A stretch of DNA of 21,214 nt from Clostridia bacterium. GTDB lineage: Bacteria; Bacillota; Clostridia; Oscillospirales; CAG-272. The stretch spans positions 1 through 21,214 of the forward strand of contig CAAGGQ010000161.1 in assembly GCA_900769475.1 (NCBI GenBank), given 5' to 3'. Below the pieces are notes generated by a model. That model was not told the origin of the DNA. It saw only the letters and a program-made list of their open reading frames with translations, and ran no database searches. Numbering within the stretch: position 1 is the stretch's first letter; each line of letters starts with the position of its first letter. The position numbers were made by a program, and so were the translations under genes. This document shows positions 6,752 to 15,792 of the stretch, piece by piece.

Positions 6752-8499
6752 AAAAGCAGACCTTGAATACCAAAACCCTCCGCCGGATCCTGCGTGATTT
6801 GAAGCACTATCGGATCCATTTGCTTCTTTCCCTGCTCTTTGCCGCAATCAGCGTGGCGCTCACTCTTTACGTTCCGCTCTTGACGGGAGATGCCATTGAT
6901 CTAATGCTTGGCAAGGGTCTGGTACATTGGGACGGTGTGGTGGCCATTGCCGTTCAGATCGGCGTTTGCACGCTGATCACCGCTCTTTGCCAATGGCTGA
7001 TGAGCGTACTGAACAACCGCATTACCTACGGTATGGTGCGCAAGCTACGCCGCGATGCCTTTGAAAAGCTGCAAAAGCTTCCCCTCTCCTATCTGGACAA
7101 TCATTCGGTGGGCGAGATCGTCAGCCGAATGATGAGCGACGTGGATCAGTTTACCGATGGCCTTTTGATGGGCTTTGCCCAGTTCTTTACCGGGATCCTT
7201 ACCATCCTGGGAACCTTGGTAATCATGCTGACCATCAAGCCCTCCATTGCTCTGGTGGTGATTCTGGTTACTCCCCTATCCCTCTTTGTGGCCGCCTTCA
7301 TTGCCAAAAAGACCTACTCCATGTTCCGCCTGCAATCCGAGACCCGCGCCGAGCAGACCGCAATGATCGACGAATACGTGGGCAATCACAAGGTGGTTTT
7401 GGCCTTTGGGCGAGAAGATGAAGCCCAGGAGGAATTCAACGAGATCAACGAGCGCCTTGGGAAATGTGCTCTGCGCGCCACCTTCTTCTCCTCCATCACC
7501 AATCCCTCTACACGCTTTGTAAACAACCTGGTGTATGCGGGAGTAGCTTTGACCGGTGCCATGATGTGCATTGGCGGTGGTGGCTTTACGGTGGGCGGAC
7601 TTTCGGTCTTTTTGACCTACGCCAATCAGTACACCAAGCCCTTTAACGAGATCTCAGGGGTATTGACCGAGCTACAGAACGCCATTGCCTGTGCCTCCCG
7701 CCTGTTTGAACTGATGGACGAACCCAATCTGGTCCCCGATGCTGAGGATGCCCGGGAGTTGGAAGAAGCCGACGGCTTTGTTGCACTCAAGGACGTTGCA
7801 TTCTCCTACACTCCCTCCCAGGATCTGATTCGCAATCTGAATCTGACGGTGCATCCCGGACAGCGCATTGCCATCGTTGGACCTACGGGATGTGGAAAAA
7901 CCACGGTCATCAATCTTCTCATGCGCTTTTATGACGTAAATGACGGCGCCATCTTTGTGAGCGGCACCGACGTGCGCGACATTACCCGTTCCAGCCTGCG
8001 AGCCAACTGGGGCATGGTTCTCCAGGACACCTGGCTCCGCGCCGCCACCGTGCGGGAAAACATCTGCATGGCCAAGCCCGATGCTACCGAGGAGGAAATG
8101 ATCGCGGCGGCCAAGGCGGCTCACGCCCATTCCTTTATCAAGCGCCTTCCAAAGGGCTACGATACCGTGTTGGGAGAAAACGGCGGTGACCTTTCCCAGG
8201 GGCAAAAGCAACTCCTTTGCATCGCCCGCGTTATGCTGAATCTTCCCCCCATGCTGATCCTGGACGAGGCCACCTCCTCCATTGATACCCGTATGGAGCT
8301 GAAGATCCAAAACGCTTTTTCCACTATGATGAAGGGGCGCACCTCTTTCATCGTTGCCCACCGTCTTTCCACCATCGAAACCGCCGACGTGATCTTGGTT
8401 ATGCAGGACGGAAAGATCATTGAGCAAGGCAATCACCGTCAACTGTTGGCCAACAAGGGCTTCTACTGTCATCTTTACAACAGCCAATTTGAAAATTAA
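6748..8499 (+). CDS. Heterodimeric ABC exporter, catalytically complete subunit (BmrD/TM288-like)
   Basis: This 583-residue partner of the preceding gene has a six-helix membrane domain (about residues 15-320) and an ATPase domain (about 345-580). Walker A is GPTGCGKT (378-385), Walker B MLILDEATSSID with catalytic Glu507, and the switch histidine is His538 (IVAHRLST). The signature is LSQGQKQ (482-488) instead of LSGGQ. In heterodimers that altered signature faces the degenerate Walker site of the partner, so the two proteins complement one another as expected: one full and one degenerate ATP site. The gene starts inside the stop codon of the first subunit. A weak hairpin with a T-run follows the stop. 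The likely role is export of a hydrophobic or amphipathic compound across the membrane. Confidence 0.94.
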   Translation: MKKQTLNTKTLRRILRDLKHYRIHLLLSLLFAAISVALTLYVPLLTGDAIDLMLGKGLVHWDGVVAIAVQIGVCTLITALCQWLMSVLNNRITYGMVRKLRRDAFEKLQKLPLSYLDNHSVGEIVSRMMSDVDQFTDGLLMGFAQFFTGILTILGTLVIMLTIKPSIALVVILVTPLSLFVAAFIAKKTYSMFRLQSETRAEQTAMIDEYVGNHKVVLAFGREDEAQEEFNEINERLGKCALRATFFSSITNPSTRFVNNLVYAGVALTGAMMCIGGGGFTVGGLSVFLTYANQYTKPFNEISGVLTELQNAIACASRLFELMDEPNLVPDAEDARELEEADGFVALKDVAFSYTPSQDLIRNLNLTVHPGQRIAIVGPTGCGKTTVINLLMRFYDVNDGAIFVSGTDVRDITRSSLRANWGMVLQDTWLRAATVRENICMAKPDATEEEMIAAAKAAHAHSFIKRLPKGYDTVLGENGGDLSQGQKQLLCIARVMLNLPPMLILDEATSSIDTRMELKIQNAFSTMMKGRTSFIVAHRLSTIETADVILVMQDGKIIEQGNHRQLLANKGFYCHLYNSQFEN

Positions 8500-8502
8500 A
8501 AA

Positions 8503-8530
8503 AAGAAGGCGAAAATCTTTCGTTTTTTCT
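8503..8530 (+). terminator. Weak terminator-like hairpin after the ABC exporter pair
   Basis: A short stem, CGAAA (8510-8514) with TTTCG (8518-8522), is extended by A-U and G-U pairs and runs into six T residues (8523-8528). It lies 3 bases after the stop codon and before a separate promoter. Confidence 0.45.
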
Positions 8531-8559
8531 TAAAATTTCACATTCATGCAATAAAACTG

Positions 8560-8568
8560 TGTTATACT
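8560..8568 (+). promoter_or_regulatory. Extended -10 promoter of the MacB-like gene
   Basis: TGT followed by TATACT (8560-8568) is an extended -10 element; no convincing -35 is present at 16-18 bases. The start site would be near 8575, about 25 bases before the ATG. The ribosome binding site AAGGAGG (8587-8593) is close to ideal, 6 bases before the ATG at 8600. Confidence 0.6.
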
Positions 8569-8599
8569 ATCTGCCACAAAATCAATAAGGAGGCTATGA

Positions 8600-11500
8600 A
8601 TGCTTTCACTTAAAAACATCGTTAAAGAGTATTCCACGGGCGATTCCTCGGTACGGGCGCTGGACGGAGTTTCTTTAGACTTTCGGAAGAGCGAGTTTGT
8701 ATCGATCCTCGGCCCCTCCGGATGCGGAAAAACAACGCTTCTCAACATCATCGGCGGATTAGACCAATACACCAGCGGTGATCTGATCATCAACGGTGTA
8801 TCCACCAAAAAATACAAGGACGCGGATTGGGATACCTACCGCAATCACTCCATTGGCTTCGTATTCCAAAGCTACAATCTGATCCCCCACCAAACGGTGT
8901 TGGCAAACGTGGAGTTGGCGCTCACGCTCTCGGGCATTTCCCGCAAGGAGCGTCGTGCGCGGGCGGTGGAAGCATTGCGCCAAGTGGGCCTTGGAAATCA
9001 GCTTCGCAAACGTCCCAACCAGATGTCGGGCGGACAGATGCAGCGCGTAGCCATTGCCCGTGCCCTGGTCAACGATCCCGACATTCTCCTGGCGGATGAG
9101 CCCACCGGTGCGCTGGATACCCAAACCAGCACCCAGATCATGGAAATTCTCCACAGGATCTCCAAAAACAAGCTGATCATTATGGTCACCCACAATCCGG
9201 AGCTGGCACAGCAGTATTCCAACCGTATCATTCGCGTGCTGGACGGTCGGGTGGTGGATGACAGCAATTCCTTCCAGATTCCCGCGCAGGAGCCTGCCGA
9301 TCCTCAAGTGCAGTCGATCAAACAAAAGCGTCGCAAGAAGAATCCCTTCGCTCTGAATAAGAAAGACGTGGTAGCCTGCCAGATTGGCGGCACCGGGATC
9401 CAACGCGCCGCGGTAAAGAAAGGCACCAAGCGCTCCATGTCCTTCTGGACGGCGCTCTCCCTTTCCCTGAACAATCTGATGACCAAGAAGACCCGTACCT
9501 TTATGACCTCCTTTGCGGGCTCCATCGGTATCATCGGCATTGCGCTGATCCTTTCGGTATCCACGGGGGTAACCAACTATATCAACTCGGTACAAAGAGA
9601 TACCCTTTCCACCTATCCTCTGACTTTGCAAAAGGAGACCCAGGATTTTAGTGCTATGTTCTCCGCCATGACCCAAGTAGAGGAAATGCAAAACGGGGAG
9701 TTTGATCCCAACAAGATCTACGTGGACGATTCCATGGGGGCTATGGCCTCGGCCATGAGTGCCACCAAAAATAACAATTTGGAAGCCTTTAAGGCCTATC
9801 TGGAGGAGCATTACGACGAAATCAAGGACTATGTAAGTGACATCCAATACACTTACGATTTTGATCTGCAAATCTTCTCTGCCGACGGAAAAACCCAGAT
9901 TAGCCCCTCCACCATCTTTGATAACATGGGCTCCGCCTTTGCGGGCATTGGAGAAATGGTGGCCATGAGCGGAAGCTTTAACGTGCTTTCCGAAATGATC
10001 AACAATCAAACCCTTCTCGACGAGCAGTATGAGCTGGTGGGAGAAGGCAGCCGTTGGCCCGAAAATCCCAACGAAGTGGTTTTGGTGATCGGTAAAAACA
10101 ATCAGATCAGTAAAATGGCCCTCTATATGTTGGGCATTCTGGATCAAACCGAGCTGGAAGACGTGATGGAAAAGCTGATGACCGAAGGCAAATACGAGAG
10201 TGAGAGCATTCCTCCCTACGAGCTGACCGATTTTCTTGGCATGGAGTTCTTGTTGCTCAACACCTCGGATTTCTTTGCCAAGCGCGAAGGGCGTTCCTAC
10301 ACGGTGGACGGCAAGACCTACCCCATTTGGCACGATCAACGCAAGGGCGTGTTTGATCAGGAGTCCTTTGTTACCGAGAACGGAACCAAGCTGGTGATCT
10401 CGGGCATCATTCGTCCTCGGGAAGGAGCCACGGCCACCTCGATCACGGGTGTGCTTGGCTACACCAAGGGCTTGACCGATATGATTCTGGAGCAAAATGC
10501 GGTCAGCGAGGTTCTCAATCAGCAAAAAGCGACACCCGATTACAACGTTTTGACCGGATTGAAATTTGAGCGGATCCCCTACACGAGAGAAAATATTCAC
10601 GAGCTGATCGAAAAGGTGGACGATGCCACCATGGAACAGCTCTACGCCTATATGACCCAAATGATCCTCAAAAACGAGGAATTTGCCAGCCAGCTGGTGG
10701 TAAAGGACACCGAATCCTTCCTGGGCTTCTTTACCATTATGAGCAACGAGCATCAAGCACAGATCCTGGAAAGCCTGATCGGCATTGCCAAGGCCAAGGA
10801 TCCCTCGGGAATGAGTTTGTATCCCATTATGACGGTGCTTTCCCATTCCATGCAAAACATTACCGTAACGGCAGAGAACTTCGTTACCCTGATGCCTTTG
10901 ATGTCCACCGAGCAGATCCTGTTGGCGCTGGCCGGTATGCCCGAGACTCCCGGCACCGATCTGCCCGCCATTCCCGGTCTGATCTCCATTTGCGGCGAGG
11001 AAGCCATGCAGGGCGTATACGCGCACATGACCGAAGAGCTCAAGACCCTTACCATTACTGAAGAAAGCTTTACTCTTCTCCTGCAAGGCAATTTCATTCC
11101 CGATAAGGATTTTGCCACCATGGAGGAGACTCTGTACAAGCTAGCTCCTCAAACCGACGCCACCTACGACTCGGTGCTGGAGGATCTGGGCGACGCCGAG
11201 GCCACCGCTCCCGCCACCATCAATTTCTATGCCAAGGATTTCGAATCCAAGGATCTGATCGAAGACTTTATCCGAACCTACAACGAGCAGGCCGGAGAGC
11301 TGGATAAGCTGCAGTACACCGACATCGTGGGAATCATGATGTCCTCGGTTTCCACCATCATCAACGCCATTTCCTACGTGCTTATCGCCTTTGTGGCAAT
11401 TTCCTTGGTGGTATCCTCCATCATGATCGGTATCATCACCTATATCTCGGTGCTGGAAAGAACCAAAGAGATTGGTATTCTGCGTGCCATTGGTGCTTCC

Positions 11501-11773
11501 AAGAAGGACATTGGACGGGTATTCAACGCCGAGACCCTGATCGTGGGCTTTGTCGCCGGTATGATCGGTATTTTGTCCACGTTGCTGTTGAATATCGTGA
11601 TCAATATCATTCTATATCACCTGACCGAAATCGCAAATCTCCGAGCCGCGCTCCCCGTTGGCGGAGCCATTGCTCTGGTGCTGATCAGCATGCTGCTGAC
11701 CTTTATCGCGGGTCTCTTCCCCTCCGGAATTGCCGCCAAGCGCAATCCTGTGGAAGCCCTCCGCAGCGAATAA
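8600..11773 (+). CDS. MacB-like ABC transporter, fused ATPase and FtsX-type permease with large outer domain
   Basis: This 1057-residue single-gene transporter carries an N-terminal ATPase of the LolD/MacB class (residues 1-225), with Walker A GPSGCGKT (38-45), signature MSGGQMQR (from 142), Walker B ILLADEPTGALD (Asp166, Glu167) and His198. A basic linker (KQKRRKKNP) leads to a first helix at about 303-328. Then comes an extracytoplasmic region of about 580 residues, and three C-terminal helices (about 920-950, 975-1005, 1015-1045) of the FtsX family, with VLERTKEIGILRAIGASKKDI and the terminal AKRNPVEALRSE. MacB-class proteins act as mechanotransmitters (export of peptides or lipoproteins, or stress sensing) and not as classical substrate channels. 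The outer domain is much longer than that of E. coli MacB (roughly 220 residues). No partner adaptor gene is adjacent. The substrate is unknown. Confidence 0.92.
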   Translation: MLSLKNIVKEYSTGDSSVRALDGVSLDFRKSEFVSILGPSGCGKTTLLNIIGGLDQYTSGDLIINGVSTKKYKDADWDTYRNHSIGFVFQSYNLIPHQTVLANVELALTLSGISRKERRARAVEALRQVGLGNQLRKRPNQMSGGQMQRVAIARALVNDPDILLADEPTGALDTQTSTQIMEILHRISKNKLIIMVTHNPELAQQYSNRIIRVLDGRVVDDSNSFQIPAQEPADPQVQSIKQKRRKKNPFALNKKDVVACQIGGTGIQRAAVKKGTKRSMSFWTALSLSLNNLMTKKTRTFMTSFAGSIGIIGIALILSVSTGVTNYINSVQRDTLSTYPLTLQKETQDFSAMFSAMTQVEEMQNGEFDPNKIYVDDSMGAMASAMSATKNNNLEAFKAYLEEHYDEIKDYVSDIQYTYDFDLQIFSADGKTQISPSTIFDNMGSAFAGIGEMVAMSGSFNVLSEMINNQTLLDEQYELVGEGSRWPENPNEVVLVIGKNNQISKMALYMLGILDQTELEDVMEKLMTEGKYESESIPPYELTDFLGMEFLLLNTSDFFAKREGRSYTVDGKTYPIWHDQRKGVFDQESFVTENGTKLVISGIIRPREGATATSITGVLGYTKGLTDMILEQNAVSEVLNQQKATPDYNVLTGLKFERIPYTRENIHELIEKVDDATMEQLYAYMTQMILKNEEFASQLVVKDTESFLGFFTIMSNEHQAQILESLIGIAKAKDPSGMSLYPIMTVLSHSMQNITVTAENFVTLMPLMSTEQILLALAGMPETPGTDLPAIPGLISICGEEAMQGVYAHMTEELKTLTITEESFTLLLQGNFIPDKDFATMEETLYKLAPQTDATYDSVLEDLGDAEATAPATINFYAKDFESKDLIEDFIRTYNEQAGELDKLQYTDIVGIMMSSVSTIINAISYVLIAFVAISLVVSSIMIGIITYISVLERTKEIGILRAIGASKKDIGRVFNAETLIVGFVAGMIGILSTLLLNIVINIILYHLTEIANLRAALPVGGAIALVLISMLLTFIAGLFPSGIAAKRNPVEALRSE

Positions 11774-11781
11774 AAAACAAA

Positions 11782-11818
11782 AAAGAACGCCATTGCGAAC
11801 ATCGCAATGGCGTTCTTT
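11782..11818. terminator. Perfect bidirectional terminator between convergent genes
   Basis: A flawless 17-bp inverted repeat (11782-11798 with 11802-11818) has a 3-base loop. Its outer ends are A-rich on the left and T-rich on the right, and minus-strand reading continues into TTTTTTGTTTTTTA. It ends the MacB-like gene (plus) and the polysaccharide operon (minus), whose stop codons lie 8 and 3 bases away. Confidence 0.92.
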
Positions 11819-11821
11819 GCG

Positions 11822-13192
11822 TTACGATTGTGCCTCGCTTCGCTCGTCGCTCTTTTGCATGAACACGAGCATGAGGGCGTAAAAGATGGTGGGATAGGTA
11901 TTGAAGAAGAGGACGTCCAGTAAAGAAAACGCCACAAGTCCCAAAATACCGATTCCCAAAAAGGTCTTGTAAATGCTGGGCTTTCGAAAGACCATGATCG
12001 CCGTGTACACTCGGTGATAAGCATAGCTTAAAAATCCAACGGCTCCTCCGGCTCCCAGGAATTGGATCACGGTGTTGTGATAGAGGTAGGGGTATACGTC
12101 CTTCAACCATTCCTCGTTGACGAAGGAATCGTAGAATCCCGAACCGAGAATAGGATACTCCAGGAAATGACGAATACCGATCTCCCATTTTTCAAAGCGT
12201 CCGTTATCCCCAAAGCCGTATTGAATAAAGTTTTGAAGCATTCCAAGGATGGTATCCTTGAGCAGGAATACCCCCGCCACGCCCAAGAGGATCAAGATCC
12301 CGGTAAAAATACGGTTGCGCTTTCGATAATAGCCGAAGAAGCAAACCGTCAAGAGACAAAGTAACAGCACCACGCCGCCCACCAGCAGTGCTCCTCGGCT
12401 TTGGGAAAGGGCGATGGCCAAAAAAGTGATCAAACCAAGAAGATAGCCCAACCAGCCGTTCTTGTGATTGCAGGCAAAGTAGAAGCAGGCCGGCATCAGG
12501 AAGGCCAGCATGCCTCCAATGGCGGTCCATACGCCCCAACCTAAGAGCACTGTCTCCTTCACGGGAGCTCCGTTTTCAAACTGGACAAAGGTTCCGTAGG
12601 TAAACAGCAGCTGTGCCGTGATCAGCATGGCCGCCAACACCAGGCAATACATAAAGTAATCGAATACCGTCTTATCAAAATGAATGTAGGCGGCAAACAA
12701 CCAGAACACCAATCCCAGGGATAAATAGAAGGAAAAGACGTAAAACAGGTTGTAGATCACGTAATTTTCGCTAAATAATCCATTCAGAGAAATGGCTACG
12801 CAAAAGATCAGCAAGCTAAGGAACACGCCCTTGAGGGGCACGCGATTGATAAACCGACGGTTCCGCAGGGCAAAGGCCACCAGGGAAACGATCAATAGCA
12901 CCGCAAAAACGATGATGGGAATCAACGCCCGAGGTTCCAGATAAAAGCGGCTGTAGTACGGCACGTTGGGGGAATGTTCGATAGTTACGATAAAGATGGT
13001 GCAGGTAAAGGGGGCGATGGCAAAGCGAAGGTCGCGGCAGATCCAGCATCCCAAGCACAGGGAGGCGATCACGATCCCGCCAAACAGAATGTCCAGCCCC
13101 AGGGAGTGCCCTGCAAAGATCATCAGCACCACCAGCAACGGATAGAGTCTTCCAAGATAAAACGTGCGCAATTTTTCTAAAAATACAGTCAT
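11822..13192 (-). CDS. Wzy-like polysaccharide polymerase / O-antigen ligase family protein
   Basis: This 456-residue membrane protein has about ten or more hydrophobic helices. Superfamily motifs are ALSQSRGALLVGG at about residue 270, a GSGFYDSFVNEEW loop, and YHNTVIQFLGAGGAVGF with His372-Asn373, matching the H-N-x-x-x-Q pattern after the large outer loop. As the last gene of an operon behind a priming phosphotransferase and a GT4 glycosyltransferase, it most likely joins undecaprenyl-linked repeat units of an exo- or capsular polysaccharide outside the membrane. It starts one base after the stop of the glycosyltransferase gene and has no clear ribosome binding site, so it probably depends on re-initiation. 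It is unlike the other Wzy-type protein in this window (673-2535) in length and N-terminus. Confidence 0.87.
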   Translation of the reverse strand: MTVFLEKLRTFYLGRLYPLLVVLMIFAGHSLGLDILFGGIVIASLCLGCWICRDLRFAIAPFTCTIFIVTIEHSPNVPYYSRFYLEPRALIPIIVFAVLLIVSLVAFALRNRRFINRVPLKGVFLSLLIFCVAISLNGLFSENYVIYNLFYVFSFYLSLGLVFWLFAAYIHFDKTVFDYFMYCLVLAAMLITAQLLFTYGTFVQFENGAPVKETVLLGWGVWTAIGGMLAFLMPACFYFACNHKNGWLGYLLGLITFLAIALSQSRGALLVGGVVLLLCLLTVCFFGYYRKRNRIFTGILILLGVAGVFLLKDTILGMLQNFIQYGFGDNGRFEKWEIGIRHFLEYPILGSGFYDSFVNEEWLKDVYPYLYHNTVIQFLGAGGAVGFLSYAYHRVYTAIMVFRKPSIYKTFLGIGILGLVAFSLLDVLFFNTYPTIFYALMLVFMQKSDERSEAQS

Positions 13193-13193
13193 A

Positions 13194-14270
13194 TTATTTC
13201 AAACCCAATGTAAAAAATTTCAGATTCTCCTCCAATACCGAGGGCAAGAGATAGCGGTTCAACTCGGGATAAGAAACGCTTTCCTTTCCGTAACTCCCCC
13301 CGTTGTAGTACGCCCAAATCCCTTTGCAAAAGGCATCCATATCGTTCAACGAATAGAGCATTTGGGAACGCTCTTTTAAAAGATCCCACTGGCCGCGCAC
13401 GTCGGATGCCAGCAATGGCAATCCCGCTGCCATGGCCTCCAGGAGATTGAAGGGTAACCCCTCGCTCACGCTTGCGGAAACATAGAGATCAGTAGCCGAA
13501 AGAATGGCGGCAATGTCATCCCGATGTCCTAGGAAATGCACCCGATCCTCCAATCCATAATGAGCAGCCGTTTGCTTCAGCGACTCCTCCTCGGTGCCAA
13601 GACCAACCAGCAACAGCTCCGCCGGGCACTTCTCTTCCCGCAACCGTTGGATCGCCTCAATCAAAAAGCCCTGGTTCTTTCGCTTGCTCAATTCTCCCAC
13701 GTAGGTGCAAACGAAGGCATCCTCGGCAATCCCCAAGGAAGCGCGCACGTCCGAGTGGACGGGAGTCACCCGATCGGTGGGAAGCCCCATGCCGTATGAA
13801 AAATACACCTGCTTGCGGCAAAGGCGATTCTCCTTAGCCGTTTCCAGATCCTCCTGATTCATCACTACGATGTCATCGGTCTGTCGGCGGAGAAGCTTCT
13901 CGCAAAAGAGTAGAATGGCTCCCCGAAGTCCTCCTCCGGTCTTGGGAAACAAATAGCCGTGCACCACGTTCAGAACGTAGGGACGCTTTCGAAGGCCGAC
14001 CATAGCCAGGCGGATCCAAAAGGCCGCCAGCGTCGTATTCAGGATCACCAGGTCAAATTGCTCCCGCTTCAGGATCTTTCGGATCTGCAGGCAAGCGCGG
14101 AGATTGGAAAGGCTGAAATAGTGCTTATCAAAGGCAATGGAAAATTCCACGCCTTCCCCATTGGCCATTCGGTATACCCGGGAATGCTCCCCCAGAGCCC
14201 GAAGATAGGGTTCGTGGAAGCGTTGCAAATGCGATGCGGTCGAGGCGGCGTATAGGATCTTACTGTCCAT
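13194..14270 (-). CDS. GT4-type glycosyltransferase (glycogen-synthase-like fold)
   Basis: This 358-residue GT-B glycosyltransferase starts at MDSKILYAASTASHLQRFHEPYLRAL. The ATG at 14270 is chosen because GGAGGAGGAAG lies immediately upstream and the sequence from there fits the family; the frame further upstream (to 14426) is only the out-of-frame end of the sugar transferase gene. The C-terminal half has the GT4 features: CTYVGELSKRKNQGFLIEA at the domain junction, ELLLVGLGTEE, VHFLGHRDDIAAIL, and the E-x7-E type donor motif EGLPFNLLEAMAAGLP. Such enzymes transfer a sugar from a nucleotide-sugar to a lipid-linked acceptor on the cytoplasmic face. The gene overlaps the preceding one by 11 bases. 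Donor and linkage cannot be predicted. Confidence 0.92.
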   Translation of the reverse strand: MDSKILYAASTASHLQRFHEPYLRALGEHSRVYRMANGEGVEFSIAFDKHYFSLSNLRACLQIRKILKREQFDLVILNTTLAAFWIRLAMVGLRKRPYVLNVVHGYLFPKTGGGLRGAILLFCEKLLRRQTDDIVVMNQEDLETAKENRLCRKQVYFSYGMGLPTDRVTPVHSDVRASLGIAEDAFVCTYVGELSKRKNQGFLIEAIQRLREEKCPAELLLVGLGTEEESLKQTAAHYGLEDRVHFLGHRDDIAAILSATDLYVSASVSEGLPFNLLEAMAAGLPLLASDVRGQWDLLKERSQMLYSLNDMDAFCKGIWAYYNGGSYGKESVSYPELNRYLLPSVLEENLKFFTLGLK

Positions 14271-15750
14271 CTTCCTCCTCCTCTTCGAACACGGTGGTTT
14301 TGGCGTTGGAACTCCATTTTGCCCGCTTTTCGTTCTTCTGCTCCTCCAGCTTGTCCCGCTTTGCGTACTTTTCATGACGGTTAATGGCGTGCAAAGGTGT
14401 GAGAAGCAAAATACGAATATCCCCAAAGAAGGTCCAGTTTTCGATATAGTTGATGTCCTCGTTGATTCGTGCCTGAATGGAGGTATCGCCGCGCAGACCC
14501 TTGATCTGCGCCAGACCCGTCATGCCGGGACGCAGGGTATGCTTGAGCATGTACAGCGGGATCTCTTTTTTGAATTTCTCCACGTAGAACGGAACCTCAG
14601 GACGCGGGCCCACCAGGCTCATATCACCCTTGAGCACGTTAAAGAACTGGGGAAGCTCGTCCAGGGCAAAGCGACGGATAAAGGCACCAAAGCGAGTCTT
14701 TCGTGGATCCTCGTCGGTAGACCATCCCGTTTGCTGCTGGTCGTTGACTCGCATGGAACGGAATTTGTACATGGTAAATTCCTTGTTGTTCTTCCCTACC
14801 CGGATCTGTTTGAACAAGATCGGTCCGGGAGAGGTCACCTTTACGCCAATAGCGGTAAAGAGCATCAGGGGCGAGGTCAAAATGATCAGCGCCAGGGAGC
14901 CTACAATATCCAAAAGGCGCTTACAAAGCTGATTCCCGGCATTGTCCAGGGGCGTGCTTCGAATATCGATCAGCGGCATATTGCCCACCACGTTGACCTG
15001 ACGGGGAGATTTGAAATATCCGCAGATCGAGGGCACGAACAGGATCTTGGCGCAGTTATTATTACAAATATTGATATATTTAGTGATCAACTTTTTGCGC
15101 ACCGTATCAAAGGCCATGACCACCTCGTCGGGGCGGTATTCCTTTAAAATGCGGTCCAGGTTTCCGGTAGTACCAAGGTGCGGCAGACCGATCACGTTCA
15201 GGTTTCCAACGTAACCGATCACCGAGTAACCAAACTGCGGGTTGTTCAGGATCTCCTCCATATAGGCGTCGGCCATTTCCTGGCTATCGGTCACCAGCAG
15301 AATGTGCTTGATGTTCCGTTGCTTGATTCGGAGGGTATGGAGTACCGTGATCATAAAGATCTTTTTAGTCACCAGGATCAGAGTGCTGAAAAAGGCCGAC
15401 ATAAACAGCCACGCGGTGAAATAGTTAGCAACCTCCTCGGGAATCAAAATCAAAATTCCCGCCAGGGTGATCACCACCACCTCGCAGTTCACCAAAAAGA
15501 TGCGGCTGATAAAATACAACGGGGTTTTGGTTCTCATAGTTTCGTAAACACCGTGGTAGTTGTACAACAATGTGGCAAACACACAGAGAATTGAAACAAT
15601 GAGCAAAGCCTTGACCGCGTCGATCTGCTGATACACGATCTTGGCAAACAGATAACAAATATAAGCAATGCAGAAATTCAAGAAGAAGTCCAAAATCTTA
15701 TCGGCTAATACCAATAGATTGAGTCTATCCTTTGGGGTATTGGTTTTCAT
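14260..15750 (-). CDS. Polyprenyl glycosylphosphotransferase (sugar transferase) priming polysaccharide synthesis
   Basis: This protein of about 496 residues begins polysaccharide repeat-unit assembly by moving a sugar-1-phosphate from a nucleotide-sugar to undecaprenyl phosphate. Four N-terminal helices (about residues 10-140) precede a CoA-binding-like region (KHILLVTDSQEMAD onwards). The catalytic domain follows: KRLLDIVGSLALIILTSP with one re-entrant helix, GPILFKQIRVG, MYKFRSMRV, then FALDELPQFFNVLKGDMSLVGPRPE with the catalytic Asp-Glu, and LRPGMTGLAQIKG. The C-terminal tail is acidic (FEEEEEDGQ). Start: an ATG at 15762 also exists, but AAGGAG touches it directly; the ATG at 15750 has a 12-base gap to the same ribosome binding site and is preferred. 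It is the first gene of the three-gene operon. Confidence 0.93.
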   Translation of the reverse strand: MKTNTPKDRLNLLVLADKILDFFLNFCIAYICYLFAKIVYQQIDAVKALLIVSILCVFATLLYNYHGVYETMRTKTPLYFISRIFLVNCEVVVITLAGILILIPEEVANYFTAWLFMSAFFSTLILVTKKIFMITVLHTLRIKQRNIKHILLVTDSQEMADAYMEEILNNPQFGYSVIGYVGNLNVIGLPHLGTTGNLDRILKEYRPDEVVMAFDTVRKKLITKYINICNNNCAKILFVPSICGYFKSPRQVNVVGNMPLIDIRSTPLDNAGNQLCKRLLDIVGSLALIILTSPLMLFTAIGVKVTSPGPILFKQIRVGKNNKEFTMYKFRSMRVNDQQQTGWSTDEDPRKTRFGAFIRRFALDELPQFFNVLKGDMSLVGPRPEVPFYVEKFKKEIPLYMLKHTLRPGMTGLAQIKGLRGDTSIQARINEDINYIENWTFFGDIRILLLTPLHAINRHEKYAKRDKLEEQKNEKRAKWSSNAKTTVFEEEEEDGQ

Positions 15751-15792
15751 AGATGAATCCATCTCCTTTACGATTATAATACCTCATTATAT

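Noticed and set aside
8759..11086. 775-codon open frame antisense to the MacB-like gene
   Set aside because: The sense frame has clear ATPase and FtsX motifs throughout. The antisense product is a His/Gly-rich low-information sequence of the kind produced by biased codon use on the other strand.
14271..14426. 52-codon N-terminal extension of the GT4 glycosyltransferase
   Set aside because: It lies entirely within the sugar transferase gene and has no GT-like sequence; the ATG at 14270 has a strong ribosome binding site.
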